Source: Acidobacteriota bacterium
Lineage (GTDB): Bacteria > Acidobacteriota > Terriglobia > Bryobacterales > Bryobacteraceae
Direction of reading: 5' to 3'
Assembly: GCA_016201205.1 (NCBI GenBank)
Contig: JACQDF010000200.1
Coordinates: forward strand, 1-41,074
DNA length: 41,074 bases
Position numbers and translations under genes: made by a program. Positions 7,116-15,400 of the stretch are shown in pieces. How positions within the stretch are numbered: position 1 is the stretch's first letter; every line of letters starts with the position of its first letter. The notes beneath the pieces are model-generated. The model did not search any database. It was not told the origin of the DNA and worked only from the letters and a program-made list of their open reading frames with translations.

Positions 7116-8762
7116 ATGCTTCATCTGGCGGCGGCGCTGGCGCTGGCGACAACGGCAGTCGAGCCGCGCGTGGTCTGGAGCGACGCGAGCGTCACCCTGC
7201 TGGGCGCGCCCTCGCCCGATGGACGCTTCCTTTCCTATGTCGAGCCGGGATCGGGCGCCTTGTCTGTCTACGATGTGGCCGGCGGCAACAAGCGTGCGCT
7301 GGTGACGCGGCCGGCGGGGTCGAATGAGTTCGCCTACTTCTCCACCGTTTCTCCCGATTCCAGACAAATCGCCTTTGCGTGGTTCAATGACGAAGGATTT
7401 TACGACCTGCGTGTAGTGAGCGTCGAGGGCGGTTCGCCGCGCGTGCTGTACCGGAACGAGGAGGCGGGGTTCGTCCAGCCCTGCGCATGGACGCCGGACG
7501 GCGCATCCATCCTGACGCTGTTCTTCCGCAAGGACAATATCAGCCAGATTGCGCTGGTTCCGGCGCGAGGCGGGCCGATGAAAGTGCTTCGCTCGCTCCA
7601 CTGGGTCTACCCCAAGCGGATGGATCTGGCGCCCGACGGGCGATTCATCGTCTATGATTCCTTCGCCGGCGCCGCCTCCGGGGACCGCACCATCTTCCTG
7701 CTCGCAGCCGACGGAAGCAAGGAAGTGAAACTGGTGGCCCGGCCGGGGAGTCATCTCTTTCCGCTGTGGACTCCGGACGGAAAACACGTCGTTTACACGA
7801 GCGACTCCGGTGGCACGATGGACGCCTGGATGCTGGATATAGCGGACGGCAAGCCGCAAGGGGAGCCGCGGGTGGTGCGTCGCAATCTCGGGAGGGCGCT
7901 GCCGCTGGGCATCACACGCGATTGGAATTATTACTACGGCGTACGCTCCGGCGCCAGCGACGTGTTCGTCACCACGCTCGACAGCCCCGCCGCGGATGCG
8001 CGCCGCGTCACGTTGCGGTTTCCGGAGCGCAACTCGATGCCGGCCTGGTCGCCCGACGGACGCCGGCTGGCCTATCTCTCGCGCCGCGGAACGGAGAATT
8101 TCGGTGAGCAGGCGCGAGTGATTGTCGTTCGGGAGATCGACCGGCAGGAAGAACGCGAAGTGGCGGTGAAGCTGGCCCATATCGAGCGCGTTCGCTGGTC
8201 CGGCGACGGGCGGCTGGTGGTGAGCGGCAGCATCAGCAAGGGCCGCTCAGGCCTGTATCTCGTGGATCCGCAATCTTCCGCGATGCGTCCGCTGATCGAG
8301 GAGGCAGGCGGGCCGTATCGCGGATTCGAAGGCGTCATGCCGGCCGGCGGACGCCGCATATATTACCTGCGCGGGGAAGGCGAGCTGCGCGCGCGCGATC
8401 TCGAGAGCGGGGAAGAGATGACCCTGGCGCGTGGTGCAAGCTTGAGCCATCTGGCGCTGTCGCCCGACGGAAAGACGCTCGCCTGCGTTGCCGGCCCGGA
8501 CTCGATTCTGCTGACGCCTGTCGAGGGCGGCGAGAGGAAGCGGCTTCCGTTTGCCGAAGCAACCGAGCTGGACTGGGGCAAAGTTCTGATCGCGGGAAAG
8601 GGCAGCGAGTTGTGGCGCTTGGACCCGGAAGGCGGCCCACCGCGACTGCTTCCTTCGCCGGGCAATCGCGAGCGAGGCTTCAGCCAGCATCCGGACGGAA
8701 AGCGAATCGCGCTGACGGCGGGTAAGGAGAAGTCGGAAATTCGCGTGCTGAGACTGCGATGA
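7116..8762 (+). CDS. Exported PD40/TolB-like beta-propeller protein
   Basis: A 548-residue protein with a short N-terminal hydrophobic signal (MLHLAAALALATTAV). At least seven WD40-like PD40 blades follow, each marked by a (S/T)PDGR or (S/T)PDSR turn and an aromatic strand: SPDGRFLSYVEP, SPDSRQIAFAWF, TPDGASILTLFF, APDGRFIVYDSF, TPDGKHVVYTSD, SPDGRRLAYLSR and SPDGKTLACVAG. Such propellers in Acidobacteriota are usually periplasmic or surface-bound and mediate protein binding. No protein-kinase or peptidase domain is attached, so an enzymatic role is not supported. It begins a unit in which the next gene overlaps by four bases (ATGA, 8759-8762), so it may act together with the di-haem peroxidase. 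Confidence 0.85.
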   Translation: MLHLAAALALATTAVEPRVVWSDASVTLLGAPSPDGRFLSYVEPGSGALSVYDVAGGNKRALVTRPAGSNEFAYFSTVSPDSRQIAFAWFNDEGFYDLRVVSVEGGSPRVLYRNEEAGFVQPCAWTPDGASILTLFFRKDNISQIALVPARGGPMKVLRSLHWVYPKRMDLAPDGRFIVYDSFAGAASGDRTIFLLAADGSKEVKLVARPGSHLFPLWTPDGKHVVYTSDSGGTMDAWMLDIADGKPQGEPRVVRRNLGRALPLGITRDWNYYYGVRSGASDVFVTTLDSPAADARRVTLRFPERNSMPAWSPDGRRLAYLSRRGTENFGEQARVIVVREIDRQEEREVAVKLAHIERVRWSGDGRLVVSGSISKGRSGLYLVDPQSSAMRPLIEEAGGPYRGFEGVMPAGGRRIYYLRGEGELRARDLESGEEMTLARGASLSHLALSPDGKTLACVAGPDSILLTPVEGGERKRLPFAEATELDWGKVLIAGKGSELWRLDPEGGPPRLLPSPGNRERGFSQHPDGKRIALTAGKEKSEIRVLRLR

Positions 8763-9676
8763 GACGGCTGGCGGTGGCGGTGGCGCTGGCGACGCTGATT
8801 CTCGGCGCCGCCGAGAAAAAGCTGGTGGTTCCGGCGGGTTTGGACGCTTATCTGCCCGTCCCGGATTCGAATCCGCTGACGGCCGGGAAAGTGGAGCTGG
8901 GGCGCAAGCTATTCTTCGACAAACGGCTCTCACGCGACCAGAGCGTCTCCTGCGCCACCTGCCATGATCCGGCGATCGCGTTCACGGACAGGCGCAAAAC
9001 CGCCGCCGGCGTGAACGGCCGTGAAGGTCCGCGCCGCGTGCCGCGAATCGCCAACCGCGTGTACGGCAAATCGTTTTTCTGGGACGGGCGCGCCGGATCG
9101 CTCGAAGAGCAGGTGCTGCAACCGATCGCCAATCCGAAGGAGATGGACCTCGACGTGGCTGAGGCCGCATCGCGCGTGGGGCTGGATGTGCCCGCGCTCG
9201 AACAGGCGCTCGCCAGTTACGTGCGCACGATCCTGGCCGGCGATTCGCCCTATGACCGCTATCTGGCAGGCGATGCCGGCGCGCTCACCGCCAGGCAACG
9301 GGAGGGACTGCGGCTGTTCCGCGGCAAGGCTGGCTGCACTTCCTGCCATTTGGGGCCGAACCTCACCGACGAGGCCTTTCACAACACCGGTGTCGGCTGG
9401 CCCGCCGACCCGGGCCGCTACCAGGTGACGAAAGTGGAGACTGACCGCGGCGCTTTCAAGACGCCAGGCCTGCGCGAAGCGGCCCGCACGCCGCCGTACA
9501 TGCATGACGGAAGCCTGGCGACGCTCGAGGACGTAGTCGAGTTCTACAGCAAGGGCGGGCAGGGGAATCCCTATCTCGATCCCGAGATCCGCAAGCTGGA
9601 TCTGACGGCGGCGGAGAAGGCGGCGCTGGTCGCCTTTCTTGAGGCGTTGAACGGCAAGGTGCGCGATGGGATGTAG
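8759..9676 (+). CDS. Di-haem cytochrome c peroxidase / MauG family protein
   Basis: A 305-residue periplasmic protein with a signal peptide (MRRLAVAVALATLILGAA) and two CxxCH haem-binding motifs, CATCH (65-69) and CTSCH (193-197). The flanking pattern is typical of the CcpA/MauG family: LGRKLFFDKRLSRDQSVSC before the first haem, RVPRIANRVYGKSFFWDGR after it, and FKTPGLREAARTPPYMHDGS near the C-terminus. Methionine 248 in that last segment is a candidate axial ligand of the electron-transfer haem. Classical members reduce hydrogen peroxide with electrons from small cytochromes; MauG relatives oxidise proteins. Which applies cannot be decided from sequence. It overlaps both neighbours, by four bases upstream and eleven downstream, indicating tight co-expression. 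Confidence 0.93.
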   Translation: MRRLAVAVALATLILGAAEKKLVVPAGLDAYLPVPDSNPLTAGKVELGRKLFFDKRLSRDQSVSCATCHDPAIAFTDRRKTAAGVNGREGPRRVPRIANRVYGKSFFWDGRAGSLEEQVLQPIANPKEMDLDVAEAASRVGLDVPALEQALASYVRTILAGDSPYDRYLAGDAGALTARQREGLRLFRGKAGCTSCHLGPNLTDEAFHNTGVGWPADPGRYQVTKVETDRGAFKTPGLREAARTPPYMHDGSLATLEDVVEFYSKGGQGNPYLDPEIRKLDLTAAEKAALVAFLEALNGKVRDGM

Positions 9677-10616
9677 CGTTCTGCTGCTGGCGGCCGCAAC
9701 TCTATGGGCGCAGCCGGATCGAAAAGCGCTCGTGCCGCTCTACCAGCAGGCATTCGAGGAGCGGAAAAAGCAGCACGGCCCGGAGCATCCGAAGGTGGCG
9801 CGGGCGGCCAGCGATTTGGGGCTCTATCTGCGAGGGCTTGGGGATAACTCCGGCGCCGTCGAGTGGCTCCAGCGGGCGCTCGAGATCGACGAAAAAGCGC
9901 TCGGAGCGAAGCATCCGCTGGTGGGGGCGGATCTCGAGAATCTCGCCTCGGTGTTGACTCTCGAGCAAGCGCTGCCGCTCCTCGAGCAGGCAGCCGCGCA
10001 TCCGGACGCGGCCGTGGCGGCGCGCAGTCTGGCGCGGCTTGGCGCGATCGCGGAATCACGTCGCGATGCTTCCCCGGCGCTGGCGCTGTACAAGAAGGCG
10101 CTGGCAAAGGAAGAGGAGGCCTCCGGCGCGGAGCATCCGCGGGTGGCGGCTCGCCTCAACGACATTGCGCTGCTCAGCGAGCCCAAGCAGGCCGAGCCGC
10201 TCATGAGGCGCGCCCTGGCCATTCAGGAAAAAAACCTCGGCGCGCGCCATCCGGAAACCGCCGCGACGCTCAACAACCTCGCCAACGTGCTGCTCGCCGG
10301 GCGGCGGCTGGTCGACGCGGAGCGTTTGCAGCGCCGGGCGCTGTCCATCCTCGAAGAGACGTTGGGGCCGAATCATCCTCGGGTGGCCACCAGCTCGAGC
10401 AATCTCGCCGATACGCTGCGGGCAAAAGGCGATCTGACGGGCGCACGCCGCTATTACGAAAGCGCGCTGGCCATTGACGAACGCGCGTACGGCCTGAATC
10501 ATCCCGAGGTGGCTGCCGATCTGGAGAATCTCGCCGGGCTGCTCGAAGAGGCGGGCGAGAAGGCGCATGCACGCGAGCTGGCTGAGCGCGCGCGGCGCAT
10601 CAAGGGCGGGCGATAG
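9666..10616 (+). CDS. Tetratricopeptide-repeat protein (kinesin-light-chain-like TPRs)
   Basis: A 316-residue protein with an N-terminal signal-like segment (MGCSVLLLAAATLWAQ) followed by tandem TPRs. The repeat is about 42 residues with the kinesin-light-chain-type marker G-x-x-HP: GPEHPKVA, GAKHPLVG, GAEHPRVA, GARHPETA, GPNHPRVA and GLNHPEVA, each followed by a helix such as LNNLANVLLAG. One repeat around residues 95-130 has lost the marker. These superhelices bind peptides or other proteins. The start overlaps the end of the peroxidase gene by eleven bases, so a scaffold role for the upstream redox and propeller proteins is a reasonable inference. Its 3' end overlaps by 17 bases with the convergent cytochrome gene, leaving no room for a terminator. 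Confidence 0.88.
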   Translation: MGCSVLLLAAATLWAQPDRKALVPLYQQAFEERKKQHGPEHPKVARAASDLGLYLRGLGDNSGAVEWLQRALEIDEKALGAKHPLVGADLENLASVLTLEQALPLLEQAAAHPDAAVAARSLARLGAIAESRRDASPALALYKKALAKEEEASGAEHPRVAARLNDIALLSEPKQAEPLMRRALAIQEKNLGARHPETAATLNNLANVLLAGRRLVDAERLQRRALSILEETLGPNHPRVATSSSNLADTLRAKGDLTGARRYYESALAIDERAYGLNHPEVAADLENLAGLLEEAGEKAHARELAERARRIKGGR

Positions 10617-11505
10617 GCTTCAGCGGCTTGCCGTCCGCATAGACGCCGATCCAGTGGTTGGCGAAGCGCAGATGGGGCGACGGCCGCACCTCCGGCATAT
10701 GGCACGAAACGCACACGCGCCCGCCGGCCGCGGTGCGATGCCGCGGCCTGGCGTGACAGCCCGAGCAGGCGCCGCCGTACACGGCGGCCTCGCGGCTGAC
10801 AGGCGCATGCGGAGAATGGCAGGTGAAGCACGACAGTTTTCCGGCGCTCTTGCGGAAGCAGGAGCTCTCAGCCAGATACAGCGGCTGGTGGCGGGTGTTC
10901 CAGGGGTTGCTCCAGTCGGTGTCACTGCCGGCGGCGGCCGGCTTGCGGTGGCAGGCGCCGCAGAGCTCGTTGATCGCATCGGCCGCCAGCCTCTTCGGAT
11001 TCAGGATTGGCTTCTGAGAACTGGCGTGCGCCGCGCCGGGGCCGTGGCACGCCTCGCACTGTACGCCTGCTTCAAAGGGCTCGATCCGGAAGCCGCCGGA
11101 GAGCCGGGGAGGTCCGGTCGAGTGGCATTGAAAGCAGCGCAGAATGGCGGCGCCCGGATCAAACGTGCGATAGCGCTCGCCGTCGGGCCTGCGATGACCC
11201 GGGGTGAGCGCCATCGACTTCGAGGCGGCGTACCAGCTCAGGCCATGCTCGAGGTAGTGATCTTCGTCGAGCGGGCTGACGAAGGTGACGGCCTGCGCGC
11301 CGGCGCCAAAGGCCCATTCTCCCGGTTGCTTGGGAAACTGCGCTGCCAGCGTGTGTTGCCAGGACCTTGACAAGGCCTCTCGATGGCCCGTCTTCCGGTG
11401 GCCCGCGAACTGCGCCGGATGGCAGTTGCGGCAGGCTTCACTCCCCGCATACTGGCCCGCAGCGATGCGGGCCAGCAACGCGAACAGAGAAGAGAGCGCT
11501 ACCAG
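10600..11505 (-). CDS. Seven-haem periplasmic c-type cytochrome
   Basis: About 301 residues with seven CxxCH motifs: CRNCH, CFQCH, CEACH, CGACH, CFTCH, CSGCH and CVSCH, at residues near 25, 124, 150, 182, 226, 247 and 265. A hydrophobic export signal (VALSSLFALLARIAAG) precedes the first haem by a few residues. The layout resembles cytochrome c-554/NrfB-like multihaem electron carriers, which shuttle electrons in the periplasm. No catalytic motif is clear. The frame is open far upstream, but that part lies antiparallel in register with the receptor gene and is not cytochrome-like. No ATG or GTG exists between the receptor stop (11499-11501) and the signal peptide. I therefore propose CTG at 11505, or TTG near 11478; either implies coupling to the receptor. 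The exact start is uncertain. Confidence 0.85.
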   Translation of the reverse strand: MVALSSLFALLARIAAGQYAGSEACRNCHPAQFAGHRKTGHREALSRSWQHTLAAQFPKQPGEWAFGAGAQAVTFVSPLDEDHYLEHGLSWYAASKSMALTPGHRRPDGERYRTFDPGAAILRCFQCHSTGPPRLSGGFRIEPFEAGVQCEACHGPGAAHASSQKPILNPKRLAADAINELCGACHRKPAAAGSDTDWSNPWNTRHQPLYLAESSCFRKSAGKLSCFTCHSPHAPVSREAAVYGGACSGCHARPRHRTAAGGRVCVSCHMPEVRPSPHLRFANHWIGVYADGKPLKPIARP

Positions 11506-14500
11506 ATGAACCGTCCGCTGAACTGGATCTGACGGCCGAAGATGCCGGCGCGCTGCGTCGTGATCTTCCCAAAGTTTACCGAGGTCACGCCGGTATCCGG
11601 GTTGGCGCCGGTGAACGCGTTCAACAGGTTGTACGCCTCGCCGCGCAACTCGAACTTCAGCCGTTCGCCGGCGATCGGGAACTCCTTGGAGAGTGTGGCG
11701 TCGAGATTGACATAGCGCGGCCCTTTCACGCTGTCGTATTGCAGCGGATTGGCGCGTCGAGTGAACGGGGGCAACTGCTTGAATTTCGAGGTGTCGAACC
11801 AGCGCCCGCTGGTCGGCTCGGCCACTCCCGGATCGCCATCCACCAGGGCGCCGCCGAAGCGCAGGTAGGGACCGCTGTTGTAAGTGAACAATCCGCTGGC
11901 GGCCCATCCTCCGAAAACCGCTTCGAGCATGGGACGGCCGCTGGACATGTACTTGCGTCCCTTGCCGAACGGCAACTGGTAGATGGTGGCGCCCGTCAGG
12001 CGGTGCCGGGCGTTGGTGGCCGGCTGCCAGGTGAGCGTCTGTGTGTAGTTGTCCTGAACGTCGTAGAACTCCTGATTCTTCGAGTTGTTGTAGTTGTACC
12101 CGACGACGAGATTGAAGCCGTTTGCAAATGGCCGCTGGAACAGCATCTGGAGGGAGCGGTAACGGTTCTCAATGCCTCCCCGCAGGGTTTCGACGAGTGC
12201 ACCGTATTGAGGACGCGGCCGCAGCATTTCCGATACCGCGATATTTTGCTGAGTCCGCAACTGACCCGGCATCTTGTTCGCCGGCAGCAGATTGAAGAAC
12301 GGATTGCGAACCGATTGAGTGACCTGGTTGCCGACGCGATATCCGATGCGCGGGTCCACCTGGTTCAAGTCCCAGTTGTAGGGATGGTGGCGGCCGATGT
12401 TGGTGAAGAAAGTGATGTCGGCCAGCACCCGGCCTGGCAACTGGCGTTGCAGACTGACATTGAAACGGTCGTTCACGCCCGGAGTGAAATCCTGCTGATA
12501 CCACGTGGTCGCGCCTCCGAGACCGGTGTAGCGCCCGAACTGCTTGCCGGTAACAGGCACCAGACCGGCCGGGAACGGATCCTGGAGCCGCTGCTGTGGG
12601 ACGCCTTGCAGCGCGGCCAGCGTATTGCTTGTAGCGTCAAAGCCCGGATAGGGCACGCTGCCGAGGATGTCGAGGCCTGTGGTGAGCGTCGACGGCACAA
12701 TGTAGCGTGCAAACCCGACCCGCAGGGCGCTGGTGTTGTTGATGCGCCATGCCAGGCCGGCGCGCGGCAGAAACAGCGCTTTCGGTGTGTTCCAGCTTCC
12801 GCGATTGCCGCTGTCGGTGAACACCCACGCGCCGTTGTAGATGGGCGGGGCGCTGCGCAAAGCGGCCGCCTCGGCCGGAAGCGCCGGCGCGCCGGCGCCC
12901 TGGAATTCCGAAATGGGATTGGTCAGATCGAGAAAGCGCGACAGGCGGTCTTCCGGATCGCGCATCGCAGTGAAGAACTCGTAGCGGACACCGACGTTGA
13001 GCGTCAGCTTCTGTGTGAGCTTGATGTCGTCGTGGAAAAAGAAACCAACAAAGTCGACACGCGGGCGCTGGATCGGAATGGAGCTGATCGTCGAATTCTG
13101 GTCGACAACGCCGAGCAGGAAGCTTGCCCAGCCGTCGCCGCTCAGCGCCGTGTTCGGACTAAGATACGTGTTCGACGTCAGATCCGGGCGAAAGTCGAAG
13201 CTCATCGGCCGCGGCCGCGCCGCGTTGACCTTCTCCTTGCGGTACTCGCCCCCGACTTTCATGTAGTGCCGGCCCACGTTCTTCGACATCTTCGACTCGA
13301 TGTTGTACGAGTCGGGTTCCTGGTACCAGTAGCCGGTTTTTCCAAGCGTCGTTGTCGATCCGGCCCGGACCGTGATGCCGGGATAGTAGATATCCGGCAG
13401 ATCGGCCAGATAGGGCTTGTACCACGGGTTCCCGGGCCAGAACTTGTCCAGATCGCTTTCCTTCAGCGTCGCCTCCGGTACGCCGAACGAGTCGATGATG
13501 GCGTTGAACGCGCCGCGCACGTTCAGCACCGTGTTTGGGCTCAGCATGTAGACCGCGTCGCCCGAGAAACTCAGCGAGTGGCGCTTGGAACCGTCTACGG
13601 GCTGGGACAGCGCTCCGCCGGTGAAGTCGTCCCACTTGGTAAAGGTGCGGAACTGGTTGTAACGTCCGAAAATTTTCAGCTTGTCGCTGATGTTCCAGTC
13701 GGCCCGATCCATCAGGTTCCAGTATTTGAACCGGTTGGCATAGCCTGCCAGGAAGTTGTTCACGCCAGTCGGCCCGCTGCCCGGGGCATTCGGCTTCCAG
13801 AGGTCCCCCAGGATCTTTTTCGATGTATTGTCGAAACGGCCGGCGGGGATGATGTTGCCTGCGAACGGCTGCCGCGTCACGACGCTGCCGCTGGTCTGCG
13901 TGGTATAGGGATCGTAGATCGTGCGCGGATTGCCTTGCGTGTTCAACGATTTCGAGAAGTCGCCTCCGCGCTCGAGATCGGTGGGCAAGGTGTACAGTAT
14001 GCTCTTCGGCTCGTTCGTCCGCCACCCCTCGTAGGCGACGTAATTGAAGAGCTTGTTCCGCTTGATCGGATTCCCCTGTGTCACACCCCAGACGTTCTGC
14101 CGCGTGAGGTTCTTGCCGCGGGTGATGCGGTCCGCCAGCGCGTTCACCGCCGGGTTGCGCCCCAGATAGTACGCCGTCCCATGAAACTCGTTCGTTCCGG
14201 TCTTCATCTGCATGCTGATGATACCGCCGGCGGAATGGCCGAATTCGGCGTCGACCGCGTTCTGTTGCAGGTTCACTTCCTGGACGGCGTCCATCGGCGG
14301 CGTATAGCTCGACTTCTGCGTTGTCATGGACGGCGAGCCGTCGAGAATGATGTCGTTCTTGCGATCCGTGTTGCCGCCCACGTCGAACTGGTTGGCGGCC
14401 CAGTGGTGATACGGGCTTTGCTCGTTGGTCGAGTTCACCACCACCGCCGGATTCAACGCCACCAGCAGGAACGGGTTGCGATTCATCACCGGCAGCGAGT

Positions 14501-14921
14501 TCGCCATCTTGGTGTCGAGTGTCAGCGCCATCGTGGTGGTGTTGAACTGCACGGTGACGGGCGAGGCTTCGACGGTGATCGACTCGGAGGTCTGGCCGAC
14601 TTCGAGCGCTCCGTTCACCGTCACGTCGCCACGCGCCTGGACGAGGATGTTGCGCTGCACGAACTGCTTGAACCCGCTCAGGCTCACGGTGATGGTGTAG
14701 TTGCCCGGCAGCACCAGGTCAAAGAGATACTGCCCCGAGGCGTTGGTCTCCTGGACGGATTGCACACCGGTCTTTTCATTGCGCAGAGTGACGGCAGCGC
14801 CGGCGACCACTGCGTTGGTCGAGTCCGTGACCAGACCCTGCACTCTGGCGCGGGTATCCTGACCAAACATCGCTGCTCCGGCAAGAGCCAGCGTGAGAAG
14901 AGAAACGAGACGCCTCGACAT
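11499..14921 (-). CDS. TonB-dependent receptor, Oar-like, with carboxypeptidase-regulatory-like N-terminal domain
   Basis: A 1140-residue outer-membrane receptor. The signal peptide (MSRRLVSLLTLALAGAAMFG) is followed by a carboxypeptidase-regulatory-like beta-sandwich (VQGLVTDSTNAVVAGAAVTL to SGFKQFVQRNI). Then comes a plug domain (DIILDGSPSMTTQ, MDAVQEVNLQQNAVDAEFGH, GGIISMQMKTGTNEFHGTAY) and a long barrel ending in IQFSGRFIW, with the terminal aromatic recognised by the BAM machinery. Such Oar-type receptors are greatly expanded in Acidobacteriota and are thought to take up glycans, peptides or siderophores. The start at 14921 is chosen because GGAGG lies seven bases upstream. The stop overlaps the proposed start of the multihaem cytochrome. 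No dedicated binding lipoprotein is adjacent. The substrate is unknown. Confidence 0.93.
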   Translation of the reverse strand: MSRRLVSLLTLALAGAAMFGQDTRARVQGLVTDSTNAVVAGAAVTLRNEKTGVQSVQETNASGQYLFDLVLPGNYTITVSLSGFKQFVQRNILVQARGDVTVNGALEVGQTSESITVEASPVTVQFNTTTMALTLDTKMANSLPVMNRNPFLLVALNPAVVVNSTNEQSPYHHWAANQFDVGGNTDRKNDIILDGSPSMTTQKSSYTPPMDAVQEVNLQQNAVDAEFGHSAGGIISMQMKTGTNEFHGTAYYLGRNPAVNALADRITRGKNLTRQNVWGVTQGNPIKRNKLFNYVAYEGWRTNEPKSILYTLPTDLERGGDFSKSLNTQGNPRTIYDPYTTQTSGSVVTRQPFAGNIIPAGRFDNTSKKILGDLWKPNAPGSGPTGVNNFLAGYANRFKYWNLMDRADWNISDKLKIFGRYNQFRTFTKWDDFTGGALSQPVDGSKRHSLSFSGDAVYMLSPNTVLNVRGAFNAIIDSFGVPEATLKESDLDKFWPGNPWYKPYLADLPDIYYPGITVRAGSTTTLGKTGYWYQEPDSYNIESKMSKNVGRHYMKVGGEYRKEKVNAARPRPMSFDFRPDLTSNTYLSPNTALSGDGWASFLLGVVDQNSTISSIPIQRPRVDFVGFFFHDDIKLTQKLTLNVGVRYEFFTAMRDPEDRLSRFLDLTNPISEFQGAGAPALPAEAAALRSAPPIYNGAWVFTDSGNRGSWNTPKALFLPRAGLAWRINNTSALRVGFARYIVPSTLTTGLDILGSVPYPGFDATSNTLAALQGVPQQRLQDPFPAGLVPVTGKQFGRYTGLGGATTWYQQDFTPGVNDRFNVSLQRQLPGRVLADITFFTNIGRHHPYNWDLNQVDPRIGYRVGNQVTQSVRNPFFNLLPANKMPGQLRTQQNIAVSEMLRPRPQYGALVETLRGGIENRYRSLQMLFQRPFANGFNLVVGYNYNNSKNQEFYDVQDNYTQTLTWQPATNARHRLTGATIYQLPFGKGRKYMSSGRPMLEAVFGGWAASGLFTYNSGPYLRFGGALVDGDPGVAEPTSGRWFDTSKFKQLPPFTRRANPLQYDSVKGPRYVNLDATLSKEFPIAGERLKFELRGEAYNLLNAFTGANPDTGVTSVNFGKITTQRAGIFGRQIQFSGRFIW

Positions 14922-15039
14922 TCCGACCTCCACGAGCACTCAAGTTTTTCGGGAAAAACCAGGTTGTTCTACCCATATCAGAAGCGGGCGCTGATTTCAA
15001 GTCTAGTCTGATCCGGGCAGTCACGGGCAGTCCTGAGGG

Positions 15040-15384
15040 TCAGACCGCGGCCTGCGCCTGCTCGACGGTTTCGAAAAACGGGAATACCGTGTCCAGCCTG
15101 GTGACGCGGAATGCTGACCGGACGGCGCCGGCGGCCGCCGCCATGCCGAAGCTGGCGCCCGGCATCGCAGTGATGCGGTTGTAGCTGGCGATGAACCGCC
15201 CGATGCCTGTGCTGTCGATATGCGTCAGTCCTGCCAGGTCAAAGACAAAATCGCGAAAGCCCACCTCGATCAGCCCGCCCACCAGGGTGTCCACCTGCTG
15301 GAGGTCCTGCCCGATCATCATCCGGCCTTTCAGGGTGATCCGCACCATGTTGGGCCGCACCTGCTGGTGTTCGATCGACAGCAT
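15040..15384 (-). CDS. STAS-domain protein (anti-sigma-factor antagonist, SpoIIAA-like)
   Basis: A 114-residue single STAS domain. The conserved loop is LAGLTHIDSTGIGRFIASYN, with serine 58 in the DSTG position that is phosphorylated in SpoIIAA/RsbV proteins, preceded by the hydrophobic strand FRDFVFDL. Family members bind an anti-sigma kinase and release a sigma factor when unphosphorylated; others tune partner enzymes or transporters. No anti-sigma kinase or phosphatase lies in the window. The start is the ATG at 15384 (MLSIEHQQVRPNMVRITLKG), since upstream codons fall inside the preceding glycosyltransferase. It is the last gene of the glycan operon, 16 bases after the GT4 stop, which suggests it reports on or regulates glycan synthesis. 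That link is inference. Confidence 0.9.
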   Translation of the reverse strand: MLSIEHQQVRPNMVRITLKGRMMIGQDLQQVDTLVGGLIEVGFRDFVFDLAGLTHIDSTGIGRFIASYNRITAMPGASFGMAAAAGAVRSAFRVTRLDTVFPFFETVEQAQAAV

Positions 15385-15400
15385 GAACCCAAAAAGAATA

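Noticed and set aside
11367..15011. Very long open frame on the plus strand across the receptor gene
   Set aside because: It mirrors the TonB-dependent receptor on the opposite strand; GC-rich codon bias keeps the antisense frame free of stops. The translation has no recognisable domain. The same applies to long antisense frames at 30852-32690, 32687-34393 and 36205-38154.
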